A stretch of 64,000 nt of DNA. Source: Leptospira fluminis (lineage in GTDB: Bacteria > Spirochaetota > Leptospiria > Leptospirales > Leptospiraceae). Below are positions 1-9,804 of the stretch, one piece after another. The stretch's first letter is position 1. Every line of letters begins with the position of its first letter. A program made the translations under genes and the position numbers. The notes beneath the pieces were generated by a model that was not told the origin of the DNA, made no database searches, and was given only the letters and a program-made list of their open reading frames with translations. The stretch covers positions 1-64,000 of the forward strand of contig NZ_RQEV01000018.1 of NCBI RefSeq assembly GCF_004771275.1, in the 5' to 3' direction.

Positions 1-169
1 GGCGGCATACGAAAATATGCAGGCATCGGAATCCAGAATTCGGGACGCCGATATGGCGGAGGAAATGGTTGCGCTGACCACAAAACAAATACTCGTGCAG
101 AGTGGTACGGCGATGTTAGCGCAGGCCAACGTAAAACCGAATTCGGTTCTTAAGCTTCTCCAGATGTAG
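1..169 (+). CDS. flaB: Flagellin (FlaB-type), C-terminal fragment
   Basis: The left edge cuts this gene; reading from base 2 gives 55 residues before TAG at 167-169. The fragment carries the conserved flagellin C-terminal helix: a segment with [13 protein letters not shown], then [14 protein letters not shown] and a final LKLLQ. This is the typical end of bacterial flagellins and of the spirochete FlaB core subunit of periplasmic flagella. The 5' part lies outside the window, so length and start cannot be judged. A strong terminator follows 20 bases downstream, so it is the last gene of its transcript. FlaB is chosen over FlaA because FlaA sheath proteins lack this motif; the exact paralogue is unknown. 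Confidence 0.9.
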   Translation, partial: AAYENMQASESRIRDADMAEEMVALTTKQILVQSGTAMLAQANVKPNSVLKLLQM

Positions 170-189
170 TTCTCCTCGGGACGGAAGTG

Positions 190-226
190 CCACCGGAAGA
201 TTCTTCTTCCGGTGGTTTTTTTCTTT
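190..226 (+). terminator. Rho-independent terminator after flagellin
   Basis: An 11-bp perfect stem (CCACCGGAAGA at 190-200 against TCTTCCGGTGG at 205-215) with a 4-base loop is followed by a T-rich run to about 226. It sits 20 bases after the flagellin stop. Confidence 0.9.
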
Positions 227-404
227 TAAGCGGTCTCAAAAATCTCTCGCAATCCTTCGTTAGATTTCTATTCGTCTAAATTCGATTTTTCTAAATAGAT
301 TCGGAAAAAAAGTGCGGAGGCGCCGGACAAAAATCTACGTCTCGGATTCTAATCTCGCAAGTTTCGAACCCCGGATATAGCTAAATAAAAAGATTTTCTA
401 AATT

Positions 405-434
405 TAAGTATTGACTTAATTAAGTTATAGCTTA
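405..434. promoter_or_regulatory. Candidate ArsR operator overlapping the promoter
   Basis: A two-tier dyad, TAAG-N5-ACTTAATTAAGT-N5-CTTA, has a perfect 12-bp central palindrome at 414-425 and matching outer arms at 405-408 and 431-434. A possible -35 (TTGACT at 411-416) lies inside it, and the dyad ends 10 bases before the ATG of the ArsR-type gene at 445. The rest of 227-404 holds nothing I recognise. Position and symmetry suggest autoregulation by the ArsR protein; this is inference. Confidence 0.55.
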
Positions 435-444
435 AATATAGGGT

Positions 445-771
445 ATGCTCGCTTTAGATGCCGTAGGGGATCCTACAAGGCGTAAAATACTGGAGACCCT
501 CTTTGACGGAGAAAAATCCTCCGGAGAAATCGTTTCCCGATTCAATATCAGTGCCGCCGCGATTTCGCAGCACTTGAAAGTGCTCCGGGAGGCGAACCTG
601 ATCCAAGTCCGTGTGGAAGGTCAAAAGCGGATTCATTCCCTGGATTATACCGGCTGGAGGGAAATTCAGGATTGGTTGGATCTTGCAAAGAGATTCTGGG
701 AAGGGCGTTTGAACGCGTTGGAAAGGGAATTGAAAGCGAACCAAAGAAGAAAGGAGAGAGATTCAAAATGA
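445..771 (+). CDS. ArsR/SmtB-family winged-helix regulator
   Basis: 108 residues, the usual size for the family. The N-terminus has the DPTRRKILETL helix typical of ArsR repressors, followed by a helix-turn-helix at about residues 26-50 (SGEIVSRF...AAISQHLKVLREANLI) and a beta-wing. There is no cysteine anywhere, so the classical metal-thiol site is absent; it belongs to the group usually paired with SRPBCC proteins. Its stop overlaps the next start (ATGA), so the two are translationally coupled. A near-perfect dyad just upstream probably is its own operator. The inducer is unknown. Two stretches of ArsR-like sequence plus the partner gene make the family call firm, the ligand not. Confidence 0.9.
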   Translation: MLALDAVGDPTRRKILETLFDGEKSSGEIVSRFNISAAAISQHLKVLREANLIQVRVEGQKRIHSLDYTGWREIQDWLDLAKRFWEGRLNALERELKANQRRKERDSK

Positions 772-1319
772 GAGACACAAGTACGAACAGGAATTTCGGA
801 AATTTCACTTCGGTACAGGAAATACAATTCGAAAGAATCCTTCCGGGACCGATCGAAACGGTTTGGGAATATTTAACGGATTCGGAAAAGCGCGGGACTT
901 GGCTCGCCAAAGGACCGATGGAATTGAGGGTCGGAGGCAAGGTGGAATTGCATTTTCTGCACTCGGAACTTTCGGAAGAGAAAACCTATCCAGAAAGATT
1001 CAAGCATATGGAAAACGGGGCGGTCGGTCAGGAAACCGTAATCGCGTGCGATCCGCCCAGATTCCTAAGTTTTACCTGGGGGCCGGATTCCGAAGTCAGT
1101 TTCGAGCTGGCACAGAAAGGCGAGGACGTTCTTCTTACTTTAAAACATCATAAATTATCGAAAGACGATGAGAAGCTCATGGTATCGGCCGGATGGCATT
1201 CCCATCTGGATATATTGGTTTCCAAATTGTCCAAAGAGAAAGTCCCGCGGTTTTGGGAAAGTTTTTTCAGATACGAATCCGAATACGGAAAGATAATCAA
1301 AGAACAAATCCCGCGCTAA
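768..1319 (+). CDS. SRPBCC (AHSA1-type) domain protein
   Basis: 183 residues from the ATG at 768, which overlaps the ArsR stop and has a good ribosome site (AAGGAGAG at 751-758). An ATG-less extension upstream in the same frame overlaps the regulator gene and is not used. The sequence has the helix-grip pattern of START/AHSA1 proteins: RILPGPIETVWEYLTDSEKRGTW at about residues 25-47, then alternating strands and a long C-terminal amphipathic helix. These proteins bind hydrophobic ligands. ArsR-SRPBCC operons are widespread and the SRPBCC partner often handles the molecule that the regulator responds to; for this pair that is inference. Confidence 0.85.
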   Translation: MRDTSTNRNFGNFTSVQEIQFERILPGPIETVWEYLTDSEKRGTWLAKGPMELRVGGKVELHFLHSELSEEKTYPERFKHMENGAVGQETVIACDPPRFLSFTWGPDSEVSFELAQKGEDVLLTLKHHKLSKDDEKLMVSAGWHSHLDILVSKLSKEKVPRFWESFFRYESEYGKIIKEQIPR

Positions 1320-1325
1320 AAACAA

Positions 1326-1353
1326 AAAAACCGGCGATCTCTCGCCGGTTTTT
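1326..1353. terminator. Bidirectional terminator
   Basis: AAAAACCGGCGA / TCGCCGGTTTTT form a 12-bp stem with a TCTC loop. It lies 6 bases after the SRPBCC stop and 23 bases before the end of the convergent lipoprotein gene, and has A and T flanks, so it can serve both strands. Confidence 0.9.
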
Positions 1354-1376
1354 CCTACGCAAGGTTTTCCATCCGA

Positions 1377-2615
1377 TCAGTTGTTCGGCTTGAACTCCAG
1401 GGTGACCACTCCGCGAGTAGCGGATTTGACGGTCATATTTTTGGTGGCCAAGAAGGTGAACCCGCGGTCCTTTTTATAAACCAACTCGTCCATAAACAGA
1501 GCGTCTTTGCCCGGGTAGGTCACTTCCCACTCCGAACCGTTCGCGTCGGAAGTACGGACGTTGATATCCTTCGCTGCGGTGAACTCGGTCAGGTCGTCCT
1601 TGAATTTGGTCGACTCGTCCGCATTCAAACCGGTGAATTTCAGGATGATCGTGTTGTTTTCCGTAAGGTTGAACCATTCTTCTTTGAGTTGTTTGTTCAC
1701 CTTTTTGGCGACGCTTTCCGCCCATTGGGATACCGCCTTTTCGCGGGATACTTTTTGGGTGATGTCTGCCGCTCTACCGTCACCGGTTCCGGAGTCCACA
1801 ATCTTACCGTCTCCCCAAAGAAGGATCACTTTGTAGGATCCGGTGGCTGCGGTATTGAATAGGGGACGATCCAGATTTTTTCCACCTATGCTGGATACTA
1901 CAGGCTGGTCCTCGGTTTCCACATTGCCTATGATCATGACTTCCGCTCCGGAAGCCTGAGCTTGAGCGACTATAGGAGATCCGGCATCCACAGTGCTCGG
2001 ATCTACTTGGGATTTATTTACGGTTTTAGCCGCGGTGGCAGCATCCACGACTTTGTTACCGGCTTTCTTCAGGTTCTTGGCGATTTCCGCTTCCGCTATG
2101 TTATTCGCGGTTAGAGGGGGAACCGGTTGGCCGCCGACCTTAGAAGGTACGACGATGACGACTCTCGGGTTTCCCACATCCGCCAAGAGAGAATCCACGG
2201 CGGTCGAAAGTTTGCTTTGTTCGATCGTACATCTTACGGTCAATTTTAGGATCGGCTGGGTATCGATTTTTCCTTCGGCCTCATCCACGATATCGTAAGA
2301 CTTTACGAATGCGTCCGTTTTGGATAAAAGGCTGGAGCCTAGACTTTCTCCGTCGGAAGCCTGGCTTTTACTGGTAATCTGCTCGCCGACCACCTTCCGA
2401 ACCGCATTGATTTTCGCGTCTTTTAATGCGCGTTGTTTTGCGTTCGTTTTATCGCCGTTATAGATGGGAGCTTCTCCCATCACGGTGACTTGGTCTCCGT
2501 TAATTTCGTAGTATTCCTTTTTTTTACGACCGCTAGCACTTCCGGTGGCGCAAGCAATAGCGAAAGAGAGGACGAGGGTTAGAGCGGAAATCCGCAGGAT
2601 GGGCAACATAGCCAT
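1377..2615 (-). CDS. lipL46: Lipoprotein, LipL46-like
   Basis: 412 residues. A signal peptide ends in a spirochetal lipobox with Cys22 (FAIAC), so the mature protein should be lipid-anchored, probably in the outer membrane. A charged linker (RKKK) follows, then a region (about 45-140) with the repeated [22 protein letters not shown] pattern seen in FlgT-like/LPP20-like lipoprotein domains, then alpha/beta segments and a C-terminal beta-rich part. Predicted size is about 44 kDa. Family size, lipobox and its place near a flagellin gene match my recollection of Leptospira LipL46; that identification was not searched. The ATG at 2615 and another two codons later are both possible starts behind AAGGAG. 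It ends at a bidirectional terminator. Confidence 0.6.
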   Translation of the reverse strand: MAMLPILRISALTLVLSFAIACATGSASGRKKKEYYEINGDQVTVMGEAPIYNGDKTNAKQRALKDAKINAVRKVVGEQITSKSQASDGESLGSSLLSKTDAFVKSYDIVDEAEGKIDTQPILKLTVRCTIEQSKLSTAVDSLLADVGNPRVVIVVPSKVGGQPVPPLTANNIAEAEIAKNLKKAGNKVVDAATAAKTVNKSQVDPSTVDAGSPIVAQAQASGAEVMIIGNVETEDQPVVSSIGGKNLDRPLFNTAATGSYKVILLWGDGKIVDSGTGDGRAADITQKVSREKAVSQWAESVAKKVNKQLKEEWFNLTENNTIILKFTGLNADESTKFKDDLTEFTAAKDINVRTSDANGSEWEVTYPGKDALFMDELVYKKDRGFTFLATKNMTVKSATRGVVTLEFKPNN

Positions 2616-2680
2616 ATCGCTCCTTTTTCTCCTTGAAGAATAGAATTCTGTCTATTTAGTGAACAAATAAGGGTTCTTAC

Positions 2681-3943
2681 ATGCGGTTCAAAGAAAGAAA
2701 CAAAAAAATCCTAACTTTAATCATTTTTTTTCTGACAATTACCTCCGATTCGTGCGCAGAAGCCTCTTCTCGCAGACATATCTCCAATTCCAAAATCATC
2801 CCGTCGGAAGTCGCTTTTTACGAAGAAATACTTCCCTCACTCGCCGGCAAAACCGTGATCTTAGTCACGAATCCTTCCGGAATCGGAAAATATCCGGAGA
2901 AGATTCTCAGGGAATTCAAAGAAAAGAAGGTCAAGATCAAACACCTTATCGGACTAGAGCACGGCTTCTTGGGTTTGGAAGAGGATTTCAGCAAATCTCC
3001 CGTGACCGTGGACGAAACGTTTCAGTTACCCATTTATCATATATATAAAGTGAAAAACTCAGAGATCCCTGCCATTTTGAAAGGGGGGGACGCCATCATA
3101 TTCGACGTGATGGATATGGGAATGAGATGCTATACTTATTTGAGCGTTCTAAAACGGTTGATGGACAATCTTCCGGATGCGGAAACGACTCGATTTATAC
3201 TTTTGGATCATCCGAATCCCGCCTTGTATTTAGGGGCTCGCGGAGAGAATCTCGAAAAGAAATTCTTAAATTTTGCGGGAGAATTTCCTTCCTTATTTTT
3301 TACGGGAATGACGATGGGAGAAGCGGCCATGTTTTATAACGGAGAATACCTTTCCAACAAAATCAAACTGGAAGTGATCTCCCCAAAGAATTTGAAACGA
3401 GGATTCGATTGGGAAAAGGAAGGGATAGCCTGGATCACTCCTTCTCCGAATCTTCCCATGTTGGAATCCGCGCGGAACTATCTGGGTTTGGTGCTCTTGG
3501 AAGGAGTAAACGTTTCCGTCGGTCGTGGAACCCAAGCCCCTTTCGTGTATTTCGGAGCGCCTTGGATGAGCGAGCCTGACGCGCTTCTTTCCGAATTGAA
3601 CGAAGGTAGCAAAGGGGACTATTATTACCAGAGCGTATTTTTTAAGCCAACGTTCGGGCCGTTTAAAGGGGAGATCTGCAGGGGGTTGCGATTGACTGTC
3701 GTGAATAAAAATTACGATCCGATTCGGATGGCGTATCTTCTCGTTTCCGTTCTAAAAAAGAAATACAAGGACTTTCGTTGGAGACAGTATCCGGACGGTT
3801 CGCATAACATAGATTTTCTTTGGGGTACGGAACGTTTTAGGCGGTCGATCGACTCCGGAATGGAATACGCGGATTTTAAAAAATCCTTTTCCGAAGCGGA
3901 AGAAAACGCGAATCGATCCCTCCGTAAATATATGATGTATTAA
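2681..3943 (+). CDS. NamZ/DUF1343 family exported protein
   Basis: 420 residues. The first 25 residues form a signal sequence, possibly a lipoprotein type (TSDSC). The body matches DUF1343: GLEHGFLG near residue 90, [15 protein letters not shown] near 140, DHPNPA near 170, the [11 protein letters not shown] motif near 270 and a C-terminal FRWRQYP region. Bacillus NamZ of this family is an exo-acting N-acetylmuramidase that releases MurNAc from peptidoglycan fragments, so a role in periplasmic wall recycling is likely, by family. Divergent from the LipL46-like gene, with 65 bases between them. Usual family length is about 400 residues, so it is complete. Confidence 0.85.
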   Translation: MRFKERNKKILTLIIFFLTITSDSCAEASSRRHISNSKIIPSEVAFYEEILPSLAGKTVILVTNPSGIGKYPEKILREFKEKKVKIKHLIGLEHGFLGLEEDFSKSPVTVDETFQLPIYHIYKVKNSEIPAILKGGDAIIFDVMDMGMRCYTYLSVLKRLMDNLPDAETTRFILLDHPNPALYLGARGENLEKKFLNFAGEFPSLFFTGMTMGEAAMFYNGEYLSNKIKLEVISPKNLKRGFDWEKEGIAWITPSPNLPMLESARNYLGLVLLEGVNVSVGRGTQAPFVYFGAPWMSEPDALLSELNEGSKGDYYYQSVFFKPTFGPFKGEICRGLRLTVVNKNYDPIRMAYLLVSVLKKKYKDFRWRQYPDGSHNIDFLWGTERFRRSIDSGMEYADFKKSFSEAEENANRSLRKYMMY

Positions 3944-3974
3944 TGATCGCTTGTTTTTGTATTAGGAATTTTGA

Positions 3975-4571
3975 ATGAACTTTTTCGGAGCGCTCCTCGT
4001 GACAGCGACAATCTTATTTCACCAGAATTTGGTCGCGGAGCCGCAGCATTCCGGCGGAGATTGGAAGCAATACAACCTGAAGCAAATTCTGGGACGCTTA
4101 AAATATTACGCTTTCGCGAAGATCGCACAGAGCGTCCGGAAAGGAGTTCCTTTTTTACAGGAAAGGGAGATATTTCCCGTATCGTGTCCGAGCGATTTTC
4201 CCCGATTAGCGGATCATTTCAACTGCTCTTTTTTGGAATCCGGAAAGTTCGAGGAAAATCCCGCTCCAAAGGAGAATCTTTCCCGCGCTTATTCCCCCGA
4301 TTTATCGCTTCCGGCCGCCGTTCCGATTTCCGCAAAATGGTACGAGGGAAGCACTTTGGCCGGGAAAGGGGCCTTATTCGTTCCTCCGAAGGATGGAGAC
4401 AAAAGCGAATTACGTTTGTTTTATCTGAACAACGGGAAGTTGAGCCATTATGTGTCCGGTGATACGATCGTAGTCTTTGATTGGCAAGGTTCCGAACTGC
4501 GCACGATTTTGGAAGTGAAGGTGGACGATTTGCTTCGTCCCTTGGGTGGAAGGGAGTATTTTTTTCCATGA
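3975..4571 (+). CDS. Exported protein of unknown function
   Basis: 198 residues, not recognised. It begins with a short signal peptide likely cleaved after LVA (residue 21). The mature protein has two cysteines, in PVSCPSDFP and HFNCSFLE, close enough to form a disulfide, and a C-terminal beta-rich stretch with DGDKSELRLFYLNNG. The start at 3975 is preceded by TAGGAA. The stop overlaps the next ATG (ATGA), so it is coupled to the DUF2797 gene. A longer open frame on the same strand in another phase is a shadow. Confidence 0.7.
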   Translation: MNFFGALLVTATILFHQNLVAEPQHSGGDWKQYNLKQILGRLKYYAFAKIAQSVRKGVPFLQEREIFPVSCPSDFPRLADHFNCSFLESGKFEENPAPKENLSRAYSPDLSLPAAVPISAKWYEGSTLAGKGALFVPPKDGDKSELRLFYLNNGKLSHYVSGDTIVVFDWQGSELRTILEVKVDDLLRPLGGREYFFP

Positions 4572-5425
4572 AACAATTGTCTTCCGGTTATCTTCGTATG
4601 CTGGACCATGAAGGTTTGGATCCTGTCGAGTACTCCTGGGTGGTGGCCGAATATCAGGACGGCAATTCGGGGAAATCGTCCGCGACGTATCCGAAACAGG
4701 ATTTTAGGTTCCCTTCCTTTTTGGGAAAAAAGGTTTCCTTGGAATTCACTGGAGACATCCGCTGTATCCACTGCGGAAAGCATACGAAAAAAAGTTTTAA
4801 CCAGGGAAGTTGTTTTTCCTGCTTTCAGTCCTTGGCGCAAAACGACTTGTGCATCCTCAAACCGGAGATCTGTCATTTTCATTTGGGTACTTGCAGGGAA
4901 CCGGATTGGGGAGAGGAACAATGTTTTCAAAAACATACCGTTTATCTTGCCAATACCAGCGGACTGAAAGTGGGAATCACGAAAGAACAACCGGTTTCGA
5001 ACCGCTGGGTGGACCAAGGAGCCCAAGAAGCGATTCCCTTGTTGGAGGTTCGATCCAGAAGGGATGCAGGAGTGATCGAAAAGAAATTCTCCTCCATCAT
5101 AGACGATAAGACGAAGTGGCAAACCATGGTGACCACTGACTCCGTTCCGGCGGATCTTGCCTCGAAAAAGGACGAACTTTTATCCCAATTGGAAGCGTGG
5201 GATCTGGATGTGGTCTATCAAGTGGTTCCTACGAGGGAGTCCACCAAGATCCGTTATCCTTTTCTTCGATATCCCGCAAAGGCGAAATCCTTTCAACCGG
5301 AAAAGGAGACGAAAATCGATTCTCTGTTTCTCGGGATCAAAGGCCAATACATGCTTTTCGAAGACGGAGTCATCAATTTACGTGCATATGCAGGCTATGA
5401 GATCCGTCTTTCCGTCGAATCCTAA
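4568..5425 (+). CDS. DUF2797 protein with zinc ribbon
   Basis: 285 residues from the ATG that overlaps the previous stop; an upstream in-frame extension lies inside the preceding gene and is not used. A CxxC-x12-CxxC zinc ribbon is at residues 66-85 (CIHC and CFSC), followed by further cysteines with the spacing typical of DUF2797. The family signature HTVYLANTSGLKVGIT comes next. The function of the family is unknown. The signature vaguely recalls GIY-YIG strands, but I would not call it a nuclease. It is cytoplasmic by sequence, although coupled to an exported protein. Confidence 0.85.
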   Translation: MKQLSSGYLRMLDHEGLDPVEYSWVVAEYQDGNSGKSSATYPKQDFRFPSFLGKKVSLEFTGDIRCIHCGKHTKKSFNQGSCFSCFQSLAQNDLCILKPEICHFHLGTCREPDWGEEQCFQKHTVYLANTSGLKVGITKEQPVSNRWVDQGAQEAIPLLEVRSRRDAGVIEKKFSSIIDDKTKWQTMVTTDSVPADLASKKDELLSQLEAWDLDVVYQVVPTRESTKIRYPFLRYPAKAKSFQPEKETKIDSLFLGIKGQYMLFEDGVINLRAYAGYEIRLSVES

Positions 5426-5466
5426 TCGACAAAGAATAAATCTTCCTGTTTTCTGGAAGGACTCCT

Positions 5467-6330
5467 ATGAATTCTAGACGTTTCGCTTTTTCTTCCGTAC
5501 TTTGCTTAGGCTTATTTTTTAACTCCTGCGGTTGGGTGGTGGAAACCGCTTTTCCGATTTCCTTGGATGAATTCTTAGGAAAGCAATTTTACGATGCTGC
5601 CGTTCAAGGAAAGGAAGGAATGCACGTATTGCGTAACGAAAGGTTGCGTACCTACGTCCAGGATGTGGCTTCCAGAGTTCTGAAGGCGAAAGAGATCCGG
5701 TTCAAACAGGAATTTCCGTACAAGGTCACGATCTTAAACGACGATTCCGTTATCAATGCGGTCTGCGCTCCGGGCGGTTATATCTTCGTTTATACCGGTC
5801 TTTTGCATTTCATCAAAGACGAAGCAACCTTGGCCGGAATACTGGCCCATGAAATCGCCCACGCCGAAAAAAGACATTCCATGAAACAGTTGTCCTCAAG
5901 CATCGCCACTTACTTTGCGATCTATCTGGTTCTGGCTTATGTGCTCGGTCCAGATTTGGCGCAACATGCCTCGGGCATGGCCTCTATCTCCTCCAATCTA
6001 CTTTCTTTGGCAAATAGCAGGGGTGCGGAGGAGGAGGCGGACGCATTAGGATTCCAGTATATGCGGGCGACTCCTTATTATCCCGGGGCAAGTGCGAATT
6101 TCTTTCGGGAAATCAAACGTTGGAGACAGAAGCATTCGGGAGACAAAGAGGATTCTTTACCGCTCGGAAAATATTTGAGCACTCACCCGATGGACGACGA
6201 CAGGATCGCAGACAATGAAAAACGATTAAAAGCTGCGGGAATCGGCGAGCCGAAACCGGAATCCTTTTTTCGGGAAAGGTACAGACAAAAGATAGGGGCT
6301 CTTTTAGGGGATACGAAGGGAGAGGAGTAG
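5467..6330 (+). CDS. M48-family metalloprotease lipoprotein
   Basis: 287 residues. The signal peptide has a lipobox at Cys21 (FFNSC), so the enzyme is probably a periplasmic-face lipoprotein. The zinc motif HEIAH is at residues 128-132 with the helix continuing into AEKRHSMKQL; the third ligand is likely the Glu of the NSRGAEEEADALGFQYM segment near residue 187. The order NAVCAPGG, YTGLL, HEIAH, then EEEAD is that of the BepA/LoiP type M48 proteases, which survey outer-membrane proteins. The C-terminal TPR domain of BepA is absent, so it is closer to LoiP/YcaL. The substrate is unknown. Confidence 0.88.
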   Translation: MNSRRFAFSSVLCLGLFFNSCGWVVETAFPISLDEFLGKQFYDAAVQGKEGMHVLRNERLRTYVQDVASRVLKAKEIRFKQEFPYKVTILNDDSVINAVCAPGGYIFVYTGLLHFIKDEATLAGILAHEIAHAEKRHSMKQLSSSIATYFAIYLVLAYVLGPDLAQHASGMASISSNLLSLANSRGAEEEADALGFQYMRATPYYPGASANFFREIKRWRQKHSGDKEDSLPLGKYLSTHPMDDDRIADNEKRLKAAGIGEPKPESFFRERYRQKIGALLGDTKGEE

Positions 6331-6364
6331 GTCTCCGAGGATAAGTTTTCCGCTAGAGAAAACG

Positions 6365-6436
<72 letters not shown>

Positions 6437-6483
6437 AATCTCCAGGACAGAATTCTCCGGCGAAGCGGAAAGGCAAGGCAATT

Positions 6484-7371
6484 TTAACCGGAAGCCCGAG
6501 ATCGGATTTTTGCGGTGACCTCGTTTAAACTGCAATAGTCCATTTCTCCCAATCCGCGTTCCATCCCTAAATCGTAAATCCCGTCCAGGCAGGAACAGAG
6601 GGCGAGTGGAGTTCCGGAATTCCGAGCCAAGGCCGAGGCGTGCTTTACGTCTTTTCTCATATTCTTGAGCGAAAAATGGGTCTCGTAGTTTCCGGAAAAT
6701 ACGAAAGGAAATTTGAATTCGCTAATTCCTGATTTTGCCGCGGATTGGACCAGGATCTCTTTCAGTATGTCGGGGGAAATTCCCTGACTTGCGGCTAACT
6801 GGAATCCTTCCATGTATACTTGAAAGATCCCGGCTTGTACCATGTTTAACGCGATTTTCGCTCTTTGCCCATCTCCGATGCCGCCGCAATAGACGACGTT
6901 CTTGCCGCAGGTATCGAAGAAGAATGAGATTTCGGAAATCTCCGCACGGTCTTTCGCTCCCAACATAAATAAGATCTGACCGTCTCTGGACGCGTTCTTG
7001 GAACCGGTCATCGGCGCGTCCCGGAAAGAGATTCCTTTGGAAAGACAGGCTTCCCCGATCCGTTCCGTAAGTTCCGGAGAAGTGGTTCCGGTATCCAGGA
7101 GATATTTGCAGCCGCTTTCCAGAATTCCTTTTTGGAATACGATGTCTTCTACTACGGAATCTTCCGTCAGGCAGAGAATGACGAGAAAGGAGCCCTTAGC
7201 GGCAGATTTCGGGTCCGTATGAATGGATACGGTTGGAGATTCCAAATCCCGGATTTTTTCCGGGTTTCTCGCAAACAGGCGGAGAGGAAAGCCTTTGGCG
7301 GAGAGATTTGCAGCCATTCCTCTTCCCATGATTCCGGTTCCGATGATAGCGATTTCAGGCAAAAACGACAT
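6484..7371 (-). CDS. 3-hydroxyisobutyrate dehydrogenase-like oxidoreductase
   Basis: 295 residues, the family's usual length. The N-terminal Rossmann motif [19 protein letters not shown] (residues 9-27) binds NAD(P). The substrate motif appears as [16 protein letters not shown] near residue 118, and the catalytic lysine region as [16 protein letters not shown] near 165. These are the marks of beta-hydroxyacid dehydrogenases (HIBADH, tartronate semialdehyde reductase, GLYR1-like succinic semialdehyde reductases). The MTGSK variant of the substrate loop is shared with glyoxylate/succinic semialdehyde reductases. The exact substrate cannot be told from sequence. It stands 53 bases downstream of mlaD on the same strand. 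Confidence 0.85.
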   Translation of the reverse strand: MSFLPEIAIIGTGIMGRGMAANLSAKGFPLRLFARNPEKIRDLESPTVSIHTDPKSAAKGSFLVILCLTEDSVVEDIVFQKGILESGCKYLLDTGTTSPELTERIGEACLSKGISFRDAPMTGSKNASRDGQILFMLGAKDRAEISEISFFFDTCGKNVVYCGGIGDGQRAKIALNMVQAGIFQVYMEGFQLAASQGISPDILKEILVQSAAKSGISEFKFPFVFSGNYETHFSLKNMRKDVKHASALARNSGTPLALCSCLDGIYDLGMERGLGEMDYCSLNEVTAKIRSRASG

Positions 7372-7424
7372 AGCTGACTTTTCTCCCTCCGGCAGCGGTA
7401 ACTTGCAAGGAAAAAGAATCCGAT

Positions 7425-8174
7425 TCAGAACGAGCTAAGAGCCGCGCGGATGAAGCTCGTAACCGGAGCCTGTTCCCTCGTATCCTCCAGACCTTCGCGC
7501 AACTCGCGGAGCACGATCTGAGCATCGGTAAGTACGGTATTGATATTCGTATGGAGGTCGTCCCGATTGATCAATCTTCCGAGAGTTCCGTCGCCGTTAT
7601 TCACCTTCGTAGTGATGTCTGCGACGTTGGAAAAGGTTCTCCGGATGTCTCCTCTATTCTCGGCGATCAATTCGGAGAGAGAGACTAACGGATCCTGCAG
7701 TACCCTACCTTTAAGGGAGGATCCTTTTTTATAATCGACGGTCTGAAACGTGGTGCCGGCCGGAAGTTTGGCCTCGGGAGGAGCTTCCGCCGTTCCCGGA
7801 TCGATGGAAATCAATCTTCCGGAAAGAAGGCTTTCGTTTCGGATCGTAATATCGTAATTTTCGTACATACGTAAGGGTTCCTTTAATAAGATGGTGACTT
7901 CCACCCTGGTCGCGATTCCTATCTCTCCGGAGGGAAGGACTCTTCCTTCCTCGTCGATCTGGATGAGACGGATATTCGAAACGTAGCCGAAGGGAACTCC
8001 CTGTACGGTGACCTTGTTTCCTACCTTTATGCCGTCCGCATTTTTGAAATTGATCTTTATGAATTCCCCTCTCTTTTGTACGGGACCTCCTTCCGTCATG
8101 ACGGTAAAATAACCTACCACGACCAGTGCCACGGAAAAGATGGCTCCGACCAAAAGATAACGAAACGATTTCAT
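7425..8174 (-). CDS. mlaD: MCE-domain protein, MlaD-like
   Basis: 249 residues. One N-terminal membrane helix (about 7-27) anchors a periplasmic MCE domain (about 38-130) with the typical [21 protein letters not shown] segment. A C-terminal helical stretch of about 80 residues follows, longer than in E. coli MlaD (183 aa in total) and possibly elongating the lipid channel. MCE proteins form hexameric rings that pass phospholipids between the inner and outer membranes. It lies 68 bases after mlaF in the minus-strand Mla operon. Confidence 0.88.
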   Translation of the reverse strand: MKSFRYLLVGAIFSVALVVVGYFTVMTEGGPVQKRGEFIKINFKNADGIKVGNKVTVQGVPFGYVSNIRLIQIDEEGRVLPSGEIGIATRVEVTILLKEPLRMYENYDITIRNESLLSGRLISIDPGTAEAPPEAKLPAGTTFQTVDYKKGSSLKGRVLQDPLVSLSELIAENRGDIRRTFSNVADITTKVNNGDGTLGRLINRDDLHTNINTVLTDAQIVLRELREGLEDTREQAPVTSFIRAALSSF

Positions 8175-8242
8175 TTTTTATCCGATTCTCCGTTACTAGT
8201 ATCGACTTTCGCTTGGAGCCGCTTCATCTAGGACCCATTTTT

Positions 8243-9010
8243 TCAAGATTTCGTTTCCAGTACCATAGGACCCTTCGTCGAACCCGTCACGAATTGGCGT
8301 ACGAATTCATTGTCGGAAGTTTTGACTTCCTCGGGCGTCCCGGTAAAAAGAACCTGCCCTCCGTAAAAGAAGGAAATCCGATCCGCGATCATATACGCGC
8401 TGGACATATCGTGAGTCACTACAATTTGGGCAGCCCCCGTCTCCTGTCGGATCCGAATAATTAATTCGTTGATCACGTTGGACATGACCGGATCCAAGCC
8501 GGATGTAGGTTCATCGTAAAGAATGATTTCCGGATTCGATGCGATGGCACGGGCCAGCCCGGCCCTTTTTTTCATTCCTCCGGAAATATCATTGGGATAA
8601 TTGTCTTTTGCGATGGTCATATCCACGAGTCTCAATTTTTCCGAGACGATCCTCTGGATGTCCTCTTCCGGAAATAATTTGTGCTCCCGTAAGGGGAGAG
8701 CCACATTATCGAAAACCGTCATCCAGTTGATGAGCGCTCCGGATTGGAATAATACCCCCATTTTGGAACGAAGTCTTTTCCTTTCTGCGTCCGTCGTGCC
8801 GGAAATTCTTTCCCCGAAAATCCTACATTCTCCCGCATCCGGATTCAGGAGTCCCGTGATATGCTTTAATGTCACCGACTTGCCGGTTCCGGAGGGCCCT
8901 AGGATCACTCTCGTTTCACCTTTTTTGACTTGCAGGTCCATTCCTCGTAAAATCTTTCGGGAACCGAAGGACTTGTGCATGTTGACGATTTCTATCGCAT
9001 AAGGTTCCAT
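8243..9010 (-). CDS. mlaF: ABC transporter ATPase, MlaF-like
   Basis: 255 residues. Walker A GPSGTGKS at 38-45, Q-loop LFQSGALI, signature [14 protein letters not shown] and Walker [14 protein letters not shown]. The ISGGMKKR signature and the [21 protein letters not shown] stretch are characteristic of the MlaF/Ttg2A family that powers MlaE-MlaD lipid transport. It starts 10 bases after the mlaE stop. No gene for the STAS protein MlaB, which in E. coli stabilises MlaF, is adjacent. Confidence 0.92.
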   Translation of the reverse strand: MEPYAIEIVNMHKSFGSRKILRGMDLQVKKGETRVILGPSGTGKSVTLKHITGLLNPDAGECRIFGERISGTTDAERKRLRSKMGVLFQSGALINWMTVFDNVALPLREHKLFPEEDIQRIVSEKLRLVDMTIAKDNYPNDISGGMKKRAGLARAIASNPEIILYDEPTSGLDPVMSNVINELIIRIRQETGAAQIVVTHDMSSAYMIADRISFFYGGQVLFTGTPEEVKTSDNEFVRQFVTGSTKGPMVLETKS

Positions 9011-9020
9011 TCCGATCCGC

Positions 9021-9800
9021 CTATTGTCTGTAGAAGATCGCAGTAATCACGTATCCGAAGAAGATGACCATTAGGAAAGAGTTTACCACTGACTCTCTGG
9101 TCGCTCGTCCCACTCCGATGGCCCCGCCGCTCGTTCTCAAACCGTGAGAGCAGGAAATGGAAGAAATGATAAGTCCGAATATGTAGCCTTTGAATAATCC
9201 GGTGTATAAGTCCTTGAGTCCGGGAATGGAAGTGATTCTTTCATACACGTCTTGGAAGTAGACGATGAATTCCAGACCGAGTTGGAAATGTCCGACGACG
9301 GCTCCTCCGCAGATTCCTAATATACTGGAATAGACGCACAAGACGGGAACCATGATTGAGAAGCCTAAGATCCGGGGAAAGACCAGAAATCGAACCGGAT
9401 CGATGGACATGACTTCCAGCGCGTCGATCTCTTCGGAGACCTTCATGGTTCCGATTTCGGCGGCCATCGCGGATCCTATGGAAGCGGCCAAAATCAGCGC
9501 GGTCATGAAAGGGGACATTTCCCGAGTTAGGGTAACTGTTAAGAGGAGACCTACCTGTCCTTCCGCGCCGAAATCCTTTAAGCCTAATCCGGTATTCAGG
9601 GTCAAAAGCATTCCGGTAAAAACAGCGACGACGGAAACCACGAAAAGACTTCCGACTCCGGCGATGAACATTTGGTCCAGGATTTCCTTACGTTTTTCGA
9701 CGGAAAAACGCAGGCTTAAAAACGTTTCCGCTATGAGTAAAATCGTAAATCCCGCCGCATACAGGACTTCGTTCGTCTTTTCCTTGAAAGTTTCGAACAT
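9021..9800 (-). CDS. mlaE: Lipid ABC transporter permease, MlaE-like
   Basis: 259 residues, the usual size. It has five to six hydrophobic segments and the MlaE family core: [40 protein letters not shown] at about residues 94-133, where the EIGTM and EIDAL elements contact MlaF. It dimerises in the inner membrane and accepts the MlaD ring. It begins four bases after the stop of the aromatic-repeat protein upstream, so those two genes are surely cotranscribed. Confidence 0.92.
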   Translation of the reverse strand: MFETFKEKTNEVLYAAGFTILLIAETFLSLRFSVEKRKEILDQMFIAGVGSLFVVSVVAVFTGMLLTLNTGLGLKDFGAEGQVGLLLTVTLTREMSPFMTALILAASIGSAMAAEIGTMKVSEEIDALEVMSIDPVRFLVFPRILGFSIMVPVLCVYSSILGICGGAVVGHFQLGLEFIVYFQDVYERITSIPGLKDLYTGLFKGYIFGLIISSISCSHGLRTSGGAIGVGRATRESVVNSFLMVIFFGYVITAIFYRQ

Positions 9801-9804
9801 TCTT

